64,000 nt of DNA from JBCBCP01 sp039817385 (GCA_039817385.1 JBCBVY010000007.1:124001-188000), one strand, 5' to 3'. Positions 17,881-26,996 are shown, counted from the first letter of the stretch. Notes: generated by a model not told the origin, from the letters alone. Numbers and translations are program-made.

Positions 17881-17921
17881 TCTCCCCTGAGCGCGTGGGC
17901 CAACCCGGCCCTTCGGGGAGA
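17881..17921 (-). promoter_or_regulatory. Leader that can hide the Shine-Dalgarno of the FAD-GcvT gene
   Basis: In the minus-strand transcript, TCTCCCC (from 17921-17915) is perfectly complementary to the Shine-Dalgarno GGGGAGA (from 17887-17881). An inner 5-bp hairpin GGGCC/GGCCC (17897-17901 and 17907-17911) brings the arms together. This would mask the ribosome-binding site 7 nt before the ATG. No known riboswitch class was recognised. Confidence 0.5.
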
Positions 17922-18011
17922 GTTTATGGGGCCAAGTGAAGGCGCGCGATGCCCCGGGGGCGACGCTTTGTGTCGCGGACGGAACGTGGTTGCGTTAAGC
18001 TGCCCTCTGTC

Positions 18012-19277
18012 ATGATGTACCTGCTTTCGCTTCCCCAGACGGCTCTGCTTAAACTGCGTGCGCTGTTGCGCCGGCTGTGGGTGCGCGTGGCGGCGATGGG
18101 GCTGCTGGCCGTTGCGGCGCTTGGCCTGTCGCAGCTGGGCCAGATGTGGCTGCCCGAAGAGATGCTGGCGCGCCAATCTGGCGCCTCTGCGGACCGGCTG
18201 CTGAGCCTGATTGCGCAGGCGATGCTGGCGGTCACGACCTTTTCGCTGACCGTCATGGTCACGGTGTACCGGTCCTCTTCCAGCCAGTTCACCCCGCGTG
18301 TGCACCAGCTGATCACCGAAGACCCGGTGACGCAGAACACGCTCGCCACCTTTATTGGCGCCTTTGTCTACGCGGTGGTGGGCATCGTCCTGCGGGAGAC
18401 GGGCGCGCATGGGGATGACGCGGCGATGGTTCTTTTCTGGATGACGGTGGCTGTTCTGGCGCTGATCGTGTGGTCGCTGATCCGCTGGGTGCTGCATCTG
18501 CAGAGCTTTGGCAGCCTGATCGACACCACACGGCAGGTCGAGCGCATCACCGACGCCCAGTTTCGGGAGCGGCTGGAGGCACCTTGCCTTGGCGCGGTCC
18601 CGCTGACGGGGGAGGTGCCGGAGGGGCTGATCGTGCGCGCGGCGCAGACCGGCTATATCCAGCACATCTACCCCGAGCTGATGCAGGTCTGCGCTGCGGA
18701 GCGGGAGGCGGAGGTCTGGTTCCGTGCCGCGATCGGCGATTTTGTTTCTCTGAACCAGCCGCTTGTGGTGATCACCGGGGATAAGGACGCGGAATACTGG
18801 GCGGCGCAGGTCGCTGAAGGGATCGAGCTGGGCGATGCGCGCACCTATGATCAGGACCCGCGGTTTGGCCTGATGATCATGGCAGAGATCGGCTCCAAGG
18901 CGCTCTCGCCCGGGATCAACGATCCGGGCACCGCGATTGACGTTCTGGGCCGCACGGGGCGCATCCTGTCGCTCTACCGCGATGAGGAGGCAATGGAGGG
19001 CGAGATCACCTGCCCGAACCTGCATGTCCCGCCACTGGTCGCGTGGGATTTGATCGACGATGGCTTTGGCAGCATCGCGCGGGATGGCGCGGCGATCTAC
19101 GAGGTGCAGCACCGGCTACTTGGCATTCTTGCCGCCCTTATGCAGCACCCGGCGGAAGACTTGGCGCAGGCGGCGCGGGACCATGCGGAGCACTGGCTGG
19201 AACGGGCCTGCGCCGCGATGGACGATCCGCGCGACGCGGCGCGGCTGCGGGCCTTCGCGGAGCGCAACTGGCGCTAG
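18012..19277 (+). CDS. DUF2254 family membrane protein
   Basis: A 421-residue predicted inner-membrane protein of the DUF2254 family. Four hydrophobic segments fill the N-terminal part (about residues 20-45, 65-90, 110-130 and 140-160), followed by a large soluble C-terminal domain with the conserved stretches RAAQTGYIQHIYP and GSKALSPGINDPGTAIDVLGR. The function is unknown. I chose the ATG pair at 18012 because the segment upstream is short and charged; no good Shine-Dalgarno is visible. It is divergent from one FAD-GcvT gene and 85 bp upstream of the second, so it could be co-transcribed with the latter. Confidence 0.85.
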   Translation: MMYLLSLPQTALLKLRALLRRLWVRVAAMGLLAVAALGLSQLGQMWLPEEMLARQSGASADRLLSLIAQAMLAVTTFSLTVMVTVYRSSSSQFTPRVHQLITEDPVTQNTLATFIGAFVYAVVGIVLRETGAHGDDAAMVLFWMTVAVLALIVWSLIRWVLHLQSFGSLIDTTRQVERITDAQFRERLEAPCLGAVPLTGEVPEGLIVRAAQTGYIQHIYPELMQVCAAEREAEVWFRAAIGDFVSLNQPLVVITGDKDAEYWAAQVAEGIELGDARTYDQDPRFGLMIMAEIGSKALSPGINDPGTAIDVLGRTGRILSLYRDEEAMEGEITCPNLHVPPLVAWDLIDDGFGSIARDGAAIYEVQHRLLGILAALMQHPAEDLAQAARDHAEHWLERACAAMDDPRDAARLRAFAERNWR

Positions 19278-19362
19278 GGCGACATCCCTTGTCGGAAAAG
19301 CGCTATCGGACGGGCGGACGCCGTGGTGGGGTAGAAGGATCGCAACCAAAGGAGCCTTCCCC

Positions 19363-21783
19363 GTGCGCACCCATGCCCAAGCCGTCGTCATCGGAGGCGG
19401 CGTGATCGGCGCCTCGATCCTCTACCACCTGACCAAGCTGGGCTGGACGGATGTGGTGCTGCTGGAGCGGGACGAGCTGACCTCGGGCAGCACATGGCAC
19501 GCAGCGGCGGGCATTCATGGGCTGCATGACAGCGCGAACATCAGCCGCCTGCAGCACTATACGATGAACCTCTATAACAGTCTTGAAGAAGAGACCGGGC
19601 AAAGCTGCGGCGTGTTCCAGCCGGGGTCTTTGTACCTCGCCCAGACGGAGGCGCGGGTGCACCAGCTGCGCCTGCAGGCGGCGAAGGCGAAGCTGTACGG
19701 GATGGAATTTCACGAAGTGGAGCGCGCAGAGGCTGAACGGCTGCATCCGCTCGTCGATTTCGACGGGATCAAGTGCATCATGTGGGAGCCGTCGGGCGGC
19801 AATGTGGACCCCTCGGGCGTGACCCACGCCTATGTCGCCGGGGCCAAGCAGCGGGGCGCGGAGGTGATGCGCTTTACCCCAGTGACCGGAACGGTGGCGC
19901 AGCCCGATGGCACCTGGCGTGTCGAGACGCCGAAGGGGAACATCCGCACCGATTGGGTGATCAACGCGGCGGGCCTTTGGGGGCGCGAAGTGGCGGCGCT
20001 GGCGGGGATCGAACTGCCGCTCATGCCGACGGAGCACCAGTATTTCGTGACCGAGACCATCCCGGAGATCGCCGATCAGGGCCGCCGCCTGCCGTCGGTC
20101 GCGGACCGGGATGGCGAGTATTATATGCGCCAAGAGGGCAAGGGCCTGCTGATCGGCGCCTATGAGAAGGACATGCGCTTCTGGGCCGAGGACGGCACGC
20201 CGCTGGACTTTGCTCATGACCTCTTTCCCGACGATCTGGAACGGATCGAAGAAAACGTGATGCGCGCGATGGACCGGGTGCCGGTCGCGGGCACGGCGGG
20301 GATCAAGCGGGTGATCAACGGGCCGATGATCTGGTCGCCGGACTCCAACGTGCTGCTGGGACCAGTGCCCGAGATGCAGGGCTATTTCTGTTGCAACGGG
20401 ATCATCCCGGGCTTTTCGCAATCCGCGGGCATGGGGCTGATGGTGGCGCAGTGGATCATCGAGGGGGAGATGGAATACGACATGTTCCCCTGGGACATGG
20501 CGCGCTTTGGCGCGTGGGCCGGAAAAGCGTTTACGAAAGCGCGGGTGGAAGATGTCTATGCCCACCGCTTCAAGATTCACTTCCCGAACGAAGAACGCAG
20601 TGCAGGGCGGCCCGTACGGTCCCGTCCGGTTCATGATATGCAGAAGGACATGGGCGCGGTCATGGGGCTGAACTACGGCTGGGAGCATCCGCTGTGGTAT
20701 GCAGACGCGCCGGGGGCGACGGACACGGACGGCTTTACCCGCCAGAACTGGTGGGGGCCGGTTGGAAACGAATGCCGGATGCTGCGCGACGCGGGCGGGA
20801 TCATCGATATCTCCAACTTCGCGAAGTACCGCGTGGCCGGGCCGGGGGCAGAGGATTGGCTGAACGCGCTTTTTGCCAACCGGATGCCACGGGCCGTGGG
20901 GCGGTCCTGCCTGACGCCGCTCATTGGCAAGCGGGGCGGAATCGCCGGGGATTTCACGGTGACGCGCACCGCGGCGGATGAATTTTGGATCATCGGCTCG
21001 GGCATGGCGGAGCGTTATCATCAGCGGTTCTTCAAGGCGGTGCCACTGCCCGAGGGCACCACGTTTGAGAGCCATACGGAGGCGATGTGCGGCTTTAACG
21101 TGGCGGGGCCGCAAAGCCGGGCGCTGCTCCAGCGGCTGACAAATAAGTCCCTCGCGACGGAGGATTTCCCGTTTATGCGCTCTGCGTGGCTGGACATCGC
21201 CGGGGTGCGGGCGCTGGCGCTGCGGGTGTCCTTCACGGGCGATTTGGGCTGGGAGCTGCACTGTGCGGAGGCCGATCAGCTGAAGCTGTATGAGGCATTG
21301 GTGCTGGCGGGCCGGGAGATGGGCGTGGGGCCGGTGGGCAGCCGTGCTCTCATGAGCCTGCGGATCGAGAAGGGCTATGGCTCCTGGGGCCGGGAATACA
21401 GCCCCGAATACTGGCCGCAGGAGGTTGGCCTGGACCGGCTGTGCAAGATGGACAAGGATTTCCTGAACAAGGGCGCGGCGGCGGACGCGATGGCCAAACC
21501 CGCGCGGGAACAGCTTGTTCTTCTGCATGTAGACGCGGCGGCGGTGGCGGCCTCGAACGCGGATGCGACGGGCGGGGAGCCGATCTTTAAGGATGGTAAG
21601 GGGATCGGGCGCGTCACGTCCGGGGCCTATGGCTACAGCGTCGGCATGAGCCTTGCGCTGGGCTTTGTGAAGGATGCCGCGCCGGGGGATCGGGTCGAGG
21701 TGATGATCCTTGGCCAGCCGCATGGCGCCACGATCCTGGCGCAGCCGCCCTTCGATCCGGAGGGCCAGCGCCTGCGCGCGTAA
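19363..21783 (+). CDS. FAD-GcvT fusion oxidoreductase (sarcosine/dimethylglycine dehydrogenase-like), second paralogue
   Basis: An 806-residue paralogue of the enzyme encoded at 15457-17874, with the same order: FAD-binding GGGVIGASILYHL (11-23), GSTWHAAAG with the candidate flavin-linking His46, central FAO region, C-terminal GcvT domains. Start chosen at GTG 19363, because AAAGGAG ends 8 nt before it; the frame is open further upstream but runs through the DUF2254 gene. Expected to use tetrahydrofolate as methyl acceptor in the cytoplasm. The two paralogues differ enough by eye to suggest different substrates. No choline or betaine genes are nearby to settle them. Confidence 0.88.
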   Translation: MRTHAQAVVIGGGVIGASILYHLTKLGWTDVVLLERDELTSGSTWHAAAGIHGLHDSANISRLQHYTMNLYNSLEEETGQSCGVFQPGSLYLAQTEARVHQLRLQAAKAKLYGMEFHEVERAEAERLHPLVDFDGIKCIMWEPSGGNVDPSGVTHAYVAGAKQRGAEVMRFTPVTGTVAQPDGTWRVETPKGNIRTDWVINAAGLWGREVAALAGIELPLMPTEHQYFVTETIPEIADQGRRLPSVADRDGEYYMRQEGKGLLIGAYEKDMRFWAEDGTPLDFAHDLFPDDLERIEENVMRAMDRVPVAGTAGIKRVINGPMIWSPDSNVLLGPVPEMQGYFCCNGIIPGFSQSAGMGLMVAQWIIEGEMEYDMFPWDMARFGAWAGKAFTKARVEDVYAHRFKIHFPNEERSAGRPVRSRPVHDMQKDMGAVMGLNYGWEHPLWYADAPGATDTDGFTRQNWWGPVGNECRMLRDAGGIIDISNFAKYRVAGPGAEDWLNALFANRMPRAVGRSCLTPLIGKRGGIAGDFTVTRTAADEFWIIGSGMAERYHQRFFKAVPLPEGTTFESHTEAMCGFNVAGPQSRALLQRLTNKSLATEDFPFMRSAWLDIAGVRALALRVSFTGDLGWELHCAEADQLKLYEALVLAGREMGVGPVGSRALMSLRIEKGYGSWGREYSPEYWPQEVGLDRLCKMDKDFLNKGAAADAMAKPAREQLVLLHVDAAAVAASNADATGGEPIFKDGKGIGRVTSGAYGYSVGMSLALGFVKDAAPGDRVEVMILGQPHGATILAQPPFDPEGQRLRA

Positions 21784-21849
21784 CGCACGCCGCGGTGGGT
21801 TTTCTTGCCTGACCAGACGGGCGGACCCTGTACGGCGCCCTCCAGCGGC

Positions 21850-22965
21850 CTAACCCCCTTGCGGTTGCCGCAAGTTTGCGTCCAGCTCTGCGCGCGTTTG
21901 CTTTGTACCCAGCTGCACGCGCCGCGCTTGCGGCTCATTTGGCGCGCGGCGCTCGGTCTCCCCAATTTGCGCCCGCTTCGGGGTCTCTCCTATTTGCGTC
22001 CGCTTCGCGGTCGACAGAACATGCGCCTGCCCGTAGCGATAGCCATTGTCCGCGCCAAAGGCGCGGTCGCGGGCCATCGGGTCGCGCCGGGGCGGGGTCA
22101 GGGAGGCGGCGAGCAGCTTTGCATACGCCTCCGTATCCAAAGCGTCATCAAAGGCGACATGCTGCGCGATCTTGCCCGAGGACAGCACTTGGCCAGCAAC
22201 CTCCACGCCGGCGATGCTGAGGGTCAGCGGCATCCCCGCCGACAGCCCGCCGCGCAGCGCATCGCCCGCGACGAACTTTGCGCCCTGAACTTCGATCACT
22301 GTCACCCGCCCCGCAATCCCGCCCGCGCCGGCACGCAAGACGGCCGGGATGGAGACAAGCCGCCGCCGCCGCTGCGCCGTTTGCCACCACAAAAGCGCAT
22401 AGTGCAGCACGATCACGCTCGACAGCAGGCCGAGGAACGCAACCACAACGCGCTGGGCCGAGGTCGCGAGCGGCGTCTCGTAGGGCGACAGGCCCCGCCG
22501 CGCGCCGGCACCGTGCCCGTCGCCGCCGACGCGGGCGGGCATCCCGGCGCTGATATCCTTGGCGCGGCTCGCGCCATCCCCGCCATCGCATACGGCTTTG
22601 TGCGCCTGCTGCGCCCCGGCAAAGGCGCGCCCGAAATCGCTGCTGCGCGCATAGCTGCGGGCCGATGCCATATCGCCCGCCATCGCGCGCGCGATGAGCC
22701 CCTCAAACGCGCCAAGGAAGGTGAGCAAGGCGCCCGTCTGCTCCGCATGGCCCGCGTAGCGCATCCGCTGGGGCAGGGTGCCGGTGTCTTCTTGCGCCAG
22801 CACCCGCGCCGCCGTCAGTGTATCCCCGCGCGCGACCGGCGCGCCCATTTCAACCGCCTGGGCGTAGCTGATCAGCGGGCCAAGGCCCGGCAAGACCGCA
22901 CAGGCCAGCAGCCCCTGCGGGAGCAGCGTAAAAAAGACAACACAGAAAGCACGCAAACCGGTCAT
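21850..22965 (-). CDS. Hypothetical membrane protein with PilZ-like C-terminal region
   Basis: A 371-residue protein I do not recognise. It has an N-terminal signal-like hydrophobic stretch (about 3-25), an Ala/Gly-rich helical region with one conserved-looking Cys, a transmembrane helix near 170-192 (VVAFLGLLSSVIVLHYALLW), then RRRR and a small beta-rich domain (about 198-285) that resembles a PilZ fold in layout (arginine cluster, then GLSAGMPLTLSIAGVEVAGQV). A charged tail repeats a KRxQIGET-type unit. The usual PilZ RxxxR and DxSxxG motifs are not clear, so cyclic-di-GMP binding is only a possibility. The gene is flanked by opposite-strand and same-strand genes with no functional clue. 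Confidence 0.6.
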   Translation of the reverse strand: MTGLRAFCVVFFTLLPQGLLACAVLPGLGPLISYAQAVEMGAPVARGDTLTAARVLAQEDTGTLPQRMRYAGHAEQTGALLTFLGAFEGLIARAMAGDMASARSYARSSDFGRAFAGAQQAHKAVCDGGDGASRAKDISAGMPARVGGDGHGAGARRGLSPYETPLATSAQRVVVAFLGLLSSVIVLHYALLWWQTAQRRRRLVSIPAVLRAGAGGIAGRVTVIEVQGAKFVAGDALRGGLSAGMPLTLSIAGVEVAGQVLSSGKIAQHVAFDDALDTEAYAKLLAASLTPPRRDPMARDRAFGADNGYRYGQAHVLSTAKRTQIGETPKRAQIGETERRAPNEPQARRVQLGTKQTRAELDANLRQPQGG

Positions 22966-23007
22966 AAGCCCAGCCTAGCGCCTGCCTCTTAAGGTTTGCC
23001 TAAATCT

Positions 23008-24321
23008 CTAGCTGCGCAGGGGCCGCACCCGCAGGCCTGTAAGGCGGTTGCCCTCGCGCTCGGTCACTTCAAAGCGGAAGCCGTGGAACGAAAACACCTG
23101 TCCCACCTCGGGGATCAGCTGCGCCTCGTGGATGACAAGCCCCGCAACCGTGTTCGCCTCATCATCGGGCAGCGACCAGTCCGCGGCGCGGTTCAGGTCG
23201 CGGATCGTCATCGCGCCGTCGATGGCGTAATGCCCGTCCGGCCCCGGCTGGATGTCGTGATCGCCGTCCGGGTCGAACTCGTCCGTGATTTCGCCCACGA
23301 TTTCTTCGAGGATATCTTCGAGCGTGATCAGCCCCTGCAGCGAGCCGTATTCGTCCACAACCAGCGCAAAATGGCCGCGCAGGCGCAGAAATTCGCGCAT
23401 TTGACTGTCGAGCGTTGTCGTCTCTGGCACGAAATAAGGCGGCATGGCCACCTGCGCGATGTCGAATGTCCGCAGGGCCGAGGCGTCGCCATCGGCGCCG
23501 CCGATCTGCTTGTACATCGCGCGCAAAAGATCTTTGGCGTGCACCACGCCCACGATGTTCTCTGGCTCGTCCCGAAAGACCGGCAGGCGCGTGTGGCTGG
23601 AGCGCAGGCATTGCTCCAGAATGTCCTCTGGCGCGTCGGAGGCGTCGATCATCTCGATGCCAGAACGGTGCAGCATGATCTCTTCCACCACCCGGTCGCC
23701 AAGGTCCAGGGCGCCGAGGATGCGGTCCCGCTCTTCCTTCTCAACCGCGCCTTCCTGATGGCCCAGCGTCAGCGCGCCCGCGATCTCCTCGCGCACGGCA
23801 AGCACGTTGGAATCCGGGTCGATCTGAACGCCGAAAATGCGCAGCACTCCGCGCACCAGCAATCGTACCGCCGCAACGATGGGCGCAAAGATGCGCACGA
23901 CGAGGCTGATCGGGCCGGACACGGCGGAGGCGGCGGTCTCTGCGTTGGTGATGGCGTAGGTCTTCGGCAGCACCTCGGCAAAGATCAGGATCATCAGCGT
24001 CATGACAGCCGTAGCGATCGCCACGCCATTCTCGCCAAACGCCTGCAAAAGCAGCTGCGTGGCCAGCGAGGTCGCGAGGATGTTCACGAGGTTGTTGCCC
24101 AGAAGGACCGACCCGATCAGCCGCTCGCTGTCTTCGGTGATGCGCAGCGCGCGGGCTGCCCCGGCGCTGCCCTTGTCGGCCTTGGACCGCAGCTTGCCGC
24201 GGGAGGCGGCCGTGAGCGCGGTCTCAGAGCCGGAGAAGAAGCCGGAGAGGACAAGCAGGAACAGGATGACGCCCGCGGTGGCCCAAAAGGCGCCGTCAAA
24301 CGTAGCGGTGGAGGGGTCCAT
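23008..24321 (-). CDS. CorC/HlyC-type CBS-domain membrane protein
   Basis: A 437-residue protein of the CNNM/CorC (UPF0053) family. It has an N-terminal DUF21 membrane domain with about four hydrophobic segments (10-160, including GFFSGSETAL and EVLPKTYAI), a CBS pair (about 200-340; HTRLPVFRDEPENIVGVVHAKDLL and GHFALVVDEYGSLQGLITLEDILEEIVGEI) and a C-terminal CorC_HlyC domain (about 350-435). Relatives move or regulate magnesium or other divalent cations. The ATG at 24321 opens the protein at MDPSTATFDG. The gene stands 71 bp downstream of xerD on the same strand. Confidence 0.9.
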   Translation of the reverse strand: MDPSTATFDGAFWATAGVILFLLVLSGFFSGSETALTAASRGKLRSKADKGSAGAARALRITEDSERLIGSVLLGNNLVNILATSLATQLLLQAFGENGVAIATAVMTLMILIFAEVLPKTYAITNAETAASAVSGPISLVVRIFAPIVAAVRLLVRGVLRIFGVQIDPDSNVLAVREEIAGALTLGHQEGAVEKEERDRILGALDLGDRVVEEIMLHRSGIEMIDASDAPEDILEQCLRSSHTRLPVFRDEPENIVGVVHAKDLLRAMYKQIGGADGDASALRTFDIAQVAMPPYFVPETTTLDSQMREFLRLRGHFALVVDEYGSLQGLITLEDILEEIVGEITDEFDPDGDHDIQPGPDGHYAIDGAMTIRDLNRAADWSLPDDEANTVAGLVIHEAQLIPEVGQVFSFHGFRFEVTEREGNRLTGLRVRPLRS

Positions 24322-24392
24322 TGGGGTCAGGTCCGTAAGATCGGGTTTTATCGGTTATGGGGCGCGGGGCAGGGCACTTCAAGGGCGGCGCA

Positions 24393-25331
24393 TCAGTCGC
24401 CTTTTGGCGTTTCCTTGGCCAGCGGGTGATGCTCCAGCACCAGATCGCGCAGCCGTTCGGTCTGCACATGGGTGTAGATTTCGGTCGTGGCCACATCGGC
24501 GTGGCCCAAAAGCGTCTGGATCGCGCGCAGGTCGGCGCCGCCTTCCAGCAGGTGCGTGGCAAAGGCGTGGCGCAGGGTGTGGGGCGTGACCTTTGCCGGG
24601 CTTATGCCGGCCCGCACGGCCATGTCCTTGATTTGCAGGTAGAACGCGTGCCGGGTCAGGTGTCCGGCCTTGCTGCGCGACGGAAAAAGAAAGGGCGAGG
24701 CGCGCGCGCCCTTTTCCTCGGCTGCGGCCTCGGCAGCGTCCCGCGCGGTGATCCAGGCCGCAAGGGCGGCTTGCGCGGGCGGGGACAGCGGCACGAGCCG
24801 TTCCTTCCCGCCTTTGCCCAGCACCAGCAGCATCTTGGGCGCGCCCCGGGCGGCGGCCGCAGGCAGGCTCACCAACTCGCTCACCCGCATCCCTGTCGCG
24901 TAAAGCAGCTCTATCAGGCAGGTGTTGCGCAGCCGGTCCGCCTCTGTCCGGCCAAGGCTGCGCGCAGCCTCCAGCAGCGCGTCCACCTCGCGGTGGGTCA
25001 GCGTCTTGGGCAGGCGCGCGGGGCGCCCCGGCCCGGTGATCTGGATCGCAGGGTTGTCGCTGCGCCAGCCTTCCTCGAAGGCAAACCGGTAAAGCTGTTT
25101 GATCGCCGAGAGGCGCCGCGCCCGGGTCGCACTGGCCAGCCCCTGCGCGTCAAGGTGAATGAGGTAGGCTTCGATCTGGCTTTGTGTGACGGTTTCGAAA
25201 GCGCGCGCGTTTGCGGCGCACCAGCCATCGAAGTCCTTCAGGTCGCGCCCATAGCCCAGCAGCGTATTCTCTGCGGCGCCCAGCTCCGCGGCCTGCGCGT
25301 CGAGGAAGGTCGCGATCCACTGCGTGCTCAC
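24393..25331 (-). CDS. xerD: Site-specific tyrosine recombinase XerD
   Basis: Cuts and rejoins dif with XerC to resolve chromosome dimers. The 312-residue protein has an N-terminal SAM-like core-binding domain (about 1-95) and a catalytic domain with Arg in TGMRVSEL, Lys in GKGGKERLVPL, the HTLRH box, GH in LLGHADVATTEIY and the Tyr nucleophile of EIYTHV. The start is GTG at 25331, overlapping the stop of the upstream gene as GTGA, so translation is coupled. The household length and lack of phage genes make an integrase of a mobile element unlikely. Confidence 0.93.
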   Translation of the reverse strand: MSTQWIATFLDAQAAELGAAENTLLGYGRDLKDFDGWCAANARAFETVTQSQIEAYLIHLDAQGLASATRARRLSAIKQLYRFAFEEGWRSDNPAIQITGPGRPARLPKTLTHREVDALLEAARSLGRTEADRLRNTCLIELLYATGMRVSELVSLPAAAARGAPKMLLVLGKGGKERLVPLSPPAQAALAAWITARDAAEAAAEEKGARASPFLFPSRSKAGHLTRHAFYLQIKDMAVRAGISPAKVTPHTLRHAFATHLLEGGADLRAIQTLLGHADVATTEIYTHVQTERLRDLVLEHHPLAKETPKGD

Positions 25332-26857
25332 GTCCCCGCCTCCAGCAGCAGAACCTGAAGCGCGGCGCGGCGGGCGGTGTCCTCAAGTCCCAGCGCGCGC
25401 AACGTCACAAGCGCACGGGTCAGTCCGCGCGTGTCGCCCCGCACGCCCTGATCCAGCAGCAACAGCGTCTCTAGCAAAGCAGGGCCAAGCGCCCCGCCTT
25501 GGGCCATTTCGATCAGGGATGGATCGGGGGAAGGGGCCTCCGGCGCGAAGGCGCGGCGCACCGCCTCGGCGGTGGGGGACGCCTCTTCGGGCAGACCCGC
25601 GGCGGCCCCGCGCGCCACGGCGACCGCCAGCGGTGCGGCTTCGGCGCTGCGCGGGAAGGCGCCCGCCGCCTGTTCATAAAGGGCGGACAGAAGGACAAGC
25701 TCGAAGGCAGGGGCCGTGTCCGCGGGGGACACCTCCAGCACCCGCTGCGCAAAAAGCTCGGCCACGGGCACCGCCATCCGCGCACGGCGGGCCGCGGTCA
25801 GCGCTGCAGGCAAGGTCTTTTGCACTGCCTCCGCCGATCCCGTGCGCAGCGCGGTATCTAGCCGTTGCAGCGCGCGCGTCCGGTCCCAGATGCCGCCCGA
25901 GGCCGCAGGGCGGCGCGCCGTAACAATGCCAAGCAGACGGTTCGCGTCAATTGCGCCGGTTTCTGCCAGCCGCTCTGCCGCCTCCAGTTGCGCCTTCCAC
26001 CCGGCAAGATCGCGTAGGTCCAGGTTCGCATAGACCCGCGGCCACAGGCTGGTCGGGACCGGGGTGCCGATGGCCTCCATCATGCGGGCCGCCAAGGGAT
26101 CGGGGCGCGCAGGAAGGGGCAGGGGCGGCTCGCCCTCAAACAGGTCCGGATCAAGGAAACGGGCCAGCAATGCCGCCTCCGCCTCCGGCACATCGCCAAG
26201 GGCACTGGCGGTGCCCATCAGAAGCGCGGCTGTGTCCCAGTCGCCATTCCGGGCCGCGCAGAACACCCGCGCGGCGTAGGTCGCATCCGGGGCCTGCGGG
26301 CCGCCGAGCAGCGCACAGGCCTGCGCCTCGTCCCCCGTCAGCAAGGTCGCATCGAAAAAGCGGGAGAAAAGCTCCGGCCGCGTCTCCGGCCCTGCTTGCC
26401 GGATCAGGGCCAGTGCAGGCTCCAGCGCGCCCATCCGCATCAACGCATCAATCCGCGCGGTCACCAGCGCCTCATCCCCGCTGGGCGGCGGCGCGGCCTC
26501 TGACAGCAAAACGGTATAAAGCAGCGCTTGCGCGGCGGGGAGCCGCGGCACCGGAAGCGCATTGAGCCGCGCGGCGGTCCGCGCGCCGTCCGTGTTGGAC
26601 CACAGCGTGTCGGGCAAGCCGGTCACCGACCCCGGCACCAGACCAACCCGGCGCGGCGCGGGCCCTTCGAGCGGTGCAACCGTCACCTGCGGCGCGGCAG
26701 CGCTTTGGGCGATTGCGGGCTCGTCTGGCGCGACATCAATCGGCGCGGCGGCGGTCGGCGTATTCTGGCTAAGCCAGTCGATGGCGGAAAGCGGCGCGCC
26801 GCCTTCGGCCAAAACGGGACTGGCCAGCAGGGCGATGAGGCTTGCCCTAATCCACAT
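25328..26857 (-). CDS. Exported alpha-helical protein of unknown function
   Basis: A 509-residue protein with a short signal peptide (MWIRASLIALLASPVLA, predicted cut after LA-E). The rest is almost entirely alanine/leucine-rich helices with a rough periodicity, like a helical-repeat scaffold; no catalytic motif is seen. It lies between a 49-residue membrane protein, whose 3' end overlaps its start by 11 bp, and xerD, whose start overlaps its stop. The tight packing suggests a three-gene transcript. I do not recognise the family; a periplasmic function is inferred only from the signal. Confidence 0.7.
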   Translation of the reverse strand: MWIRASLIALLASPVLAEGGAPLSAIDWLSQNTPTAAAPIDVAPDEPAIAQSAAAPQVTVAPLEGPAPRRVGLVPGSVTGLPDTLWSNTDGARTAARLNALPVPRLPAAQALLYTVLLSEAAPPPSGDEALVTARIDALMRMGALEPALALIRQAGPETRPELFSRFFDATLLTGDEAQACALLGGPQAPDATYAARVFCAARNGDWDTAALLMGTASALGDVPEAEAALLARFLDPDLFEGEPPLPLPARPDPLAARMMEAIGTPVPTSLWPRVYANLDLRDLAGWKAQLEAAERLAETGAIDANRLLGIVTARRPAASGGIWDRTRALQRLDTALRTGSAEAVQKTLPAALTAARRARMAVPVAELFAQRVLEVSPADTAPAFELVLLSALYEQAAGAFPRSAEAAPLAVAVARGAAAGLPEEASPTAEAVRRAFAPEAPSPDPSLIEMAQGGALGPALLETLLLLDQGVRGDTRGLTRALVTLRALGLEDTARRAALQVLLLEAGT

Positions 26858-26996
26858 CCAGCGTCACCGGCTCGCGCACCTCTTCCCGGGGCGGGTCGAA
26901 ATCGGCGCCGAAGAATGGCCCGACATAAGCGTAGCCGACCAGCGCGACGAACCCCAAAATGGCGATGTAGATCAGATATTTGATGAGCCTGCCCAT
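26847..26996 (-). CDS. 49-residue membrane protein upstream of the xerD operon
   Basis: A short gene, MGRLIKYLIYIAILGFVALV followed by GYAYVGPFFGADFDPPREE and a short acidic tail. It has one transmembrane helix (about 5-25) and a proline/acid-rich C-terminus. It overlaps the start of the exported 509-residue protein by 11 bp and diverges from aroK across 81 bp, which contains TTATATATGG as a possible promoter element. The codon use and coupling suggest it is real. Function unknown. Confidence 0.72.
   Translation of the reverse strand: MGRLIKYLIYIAILGFVALVGYAYVGPFFGADFDPPREEVREPVTLDVD

Noticed and set aside
17875..18011. Known glycine or SAM riboswitch ahead of the FAD-GcvT gene
   Set aside because: Too short and lacking the conserved cores; only an SD-pairing stem can be supported.
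19303..21723. 806-codon frame opposite the second FAD-GcvT gene
   Set aside because: Shadow of a real gene on the + strand.
24393..25331. Phage or island integrase
   Set aside because: The sequence and length match chromosomal XerD; no att-like repeats or mobile genes nearby.
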